Positions 5,897 to 5,922 of a stretch of 5,922 nt of DNA are shown in pieces. The first letter of the stretch is position 1. Each line of letters opens with the position of its first letter. Made by a program: the position numbers and the translations under genes. The notes below the pieces were generated by a model that did no database searches, had not been told where the DNA came from, and saw only the letters and a list, made by a program, of their open reading frames with translations. Source of the DNA: Phycisphaerales bacterium UBA2218 (GTDB lineage: Bacteria > Planctomycetota > Phycisphaerae > Sedimentisphaerales > Anaerobacaceae); NCBI GenBank assembly GCA_002327785.1, contig DCUI01000177.1, positions 2,655 through 8,576 on the forward strand, given 5' to 3'.

Positions 5897-5922
5897 AACC
5901 CGACTTCGCGGATTCGGGGGTT
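5897..5922 (+). terminator. Possible terminator hairpin at the right edge
   Basis: About 34 nt after the last stop codon AACCCGA (5897-5903) can pair with TCGGGGGTT (5914-5922) with two bulged G residues around a short loop. The position fits a terminator for the two-gene plus-strand operon. The window ends at the second arm, so a following T-run cannot be checked. Confidence 0.35.

Overview
The window is GC-rich by eye and looks like chromosomal DNA from an environmental bacterium, most likely Planctomycetota (Phycisphaerae-like) or a relative. That placement is an inference from the gene families: a Gfo/Idh/MocA oxidoreductase, a xylose-isomerase-like TIM-barrel protein, an exported enolase-superfamily enzyme and a CIA30 domain on a secreted protein, plus short interspersed repeats in the gaps. 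No marker gene is present, so it is not proven. I see no RNA gene, CRISPR array, transposase or phage gene.

Layout. Three genes lie on the minus strand in the left half. Read in transcription order they are a sugar-phosphate isomerase/epimerase-type protein (2891-2037), an exported three-domain CIA30-MsrB-MsrA methionine sulfoxide reductase (1923-376), and the first 40 codons of a Gfo/Idh/MocA oxidoreductase that runs off the left edge (120-1). The partial gene has a strong ribosome binding site and a plausible sigma70-type promoter with a small palindrome in its spacer. Two genes on the plus strand fill the right half: an unusually long BASS (bile acid:sodium symporter) family transporter (3199-4548) and an enolase-superfamily protein of the mannonate dehydratase/RspA type with a Tat-like leader (4535-5863). 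These two overlap by 14 nt and are almost certainly cotranscribed. A possible terminator lies at the right edge.

The 307-bp gap between the divergent units (2892-3198) holds a 58-bp element made of two related hairpins in inverted orientation, like a REP/BIME unit, with a compensatory base-pair change between the copies. The gap left of the msr gene holds four tandem 7-bp AAGTGNN units.

How the genes may work together. The enolase-superfamily enzyme, the transporter, the TIM-barrel isomerase and the oxidoreductase fit sugar or sugar-acid catabolism: dehydration of an aldonate, uptake of an acid, then isomerisation and oxidation. This is inferred from family and position only. The msr gene is a separate function, repair of oxidised methionine in exported proteins, and only shares the strand. 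The most distinctive items are the CIA30-MsrB-MsrA fusion, the enlarged BASS transporter coupled to an exported dehydratase-like enzyme, and the paired-hairpin repeat.
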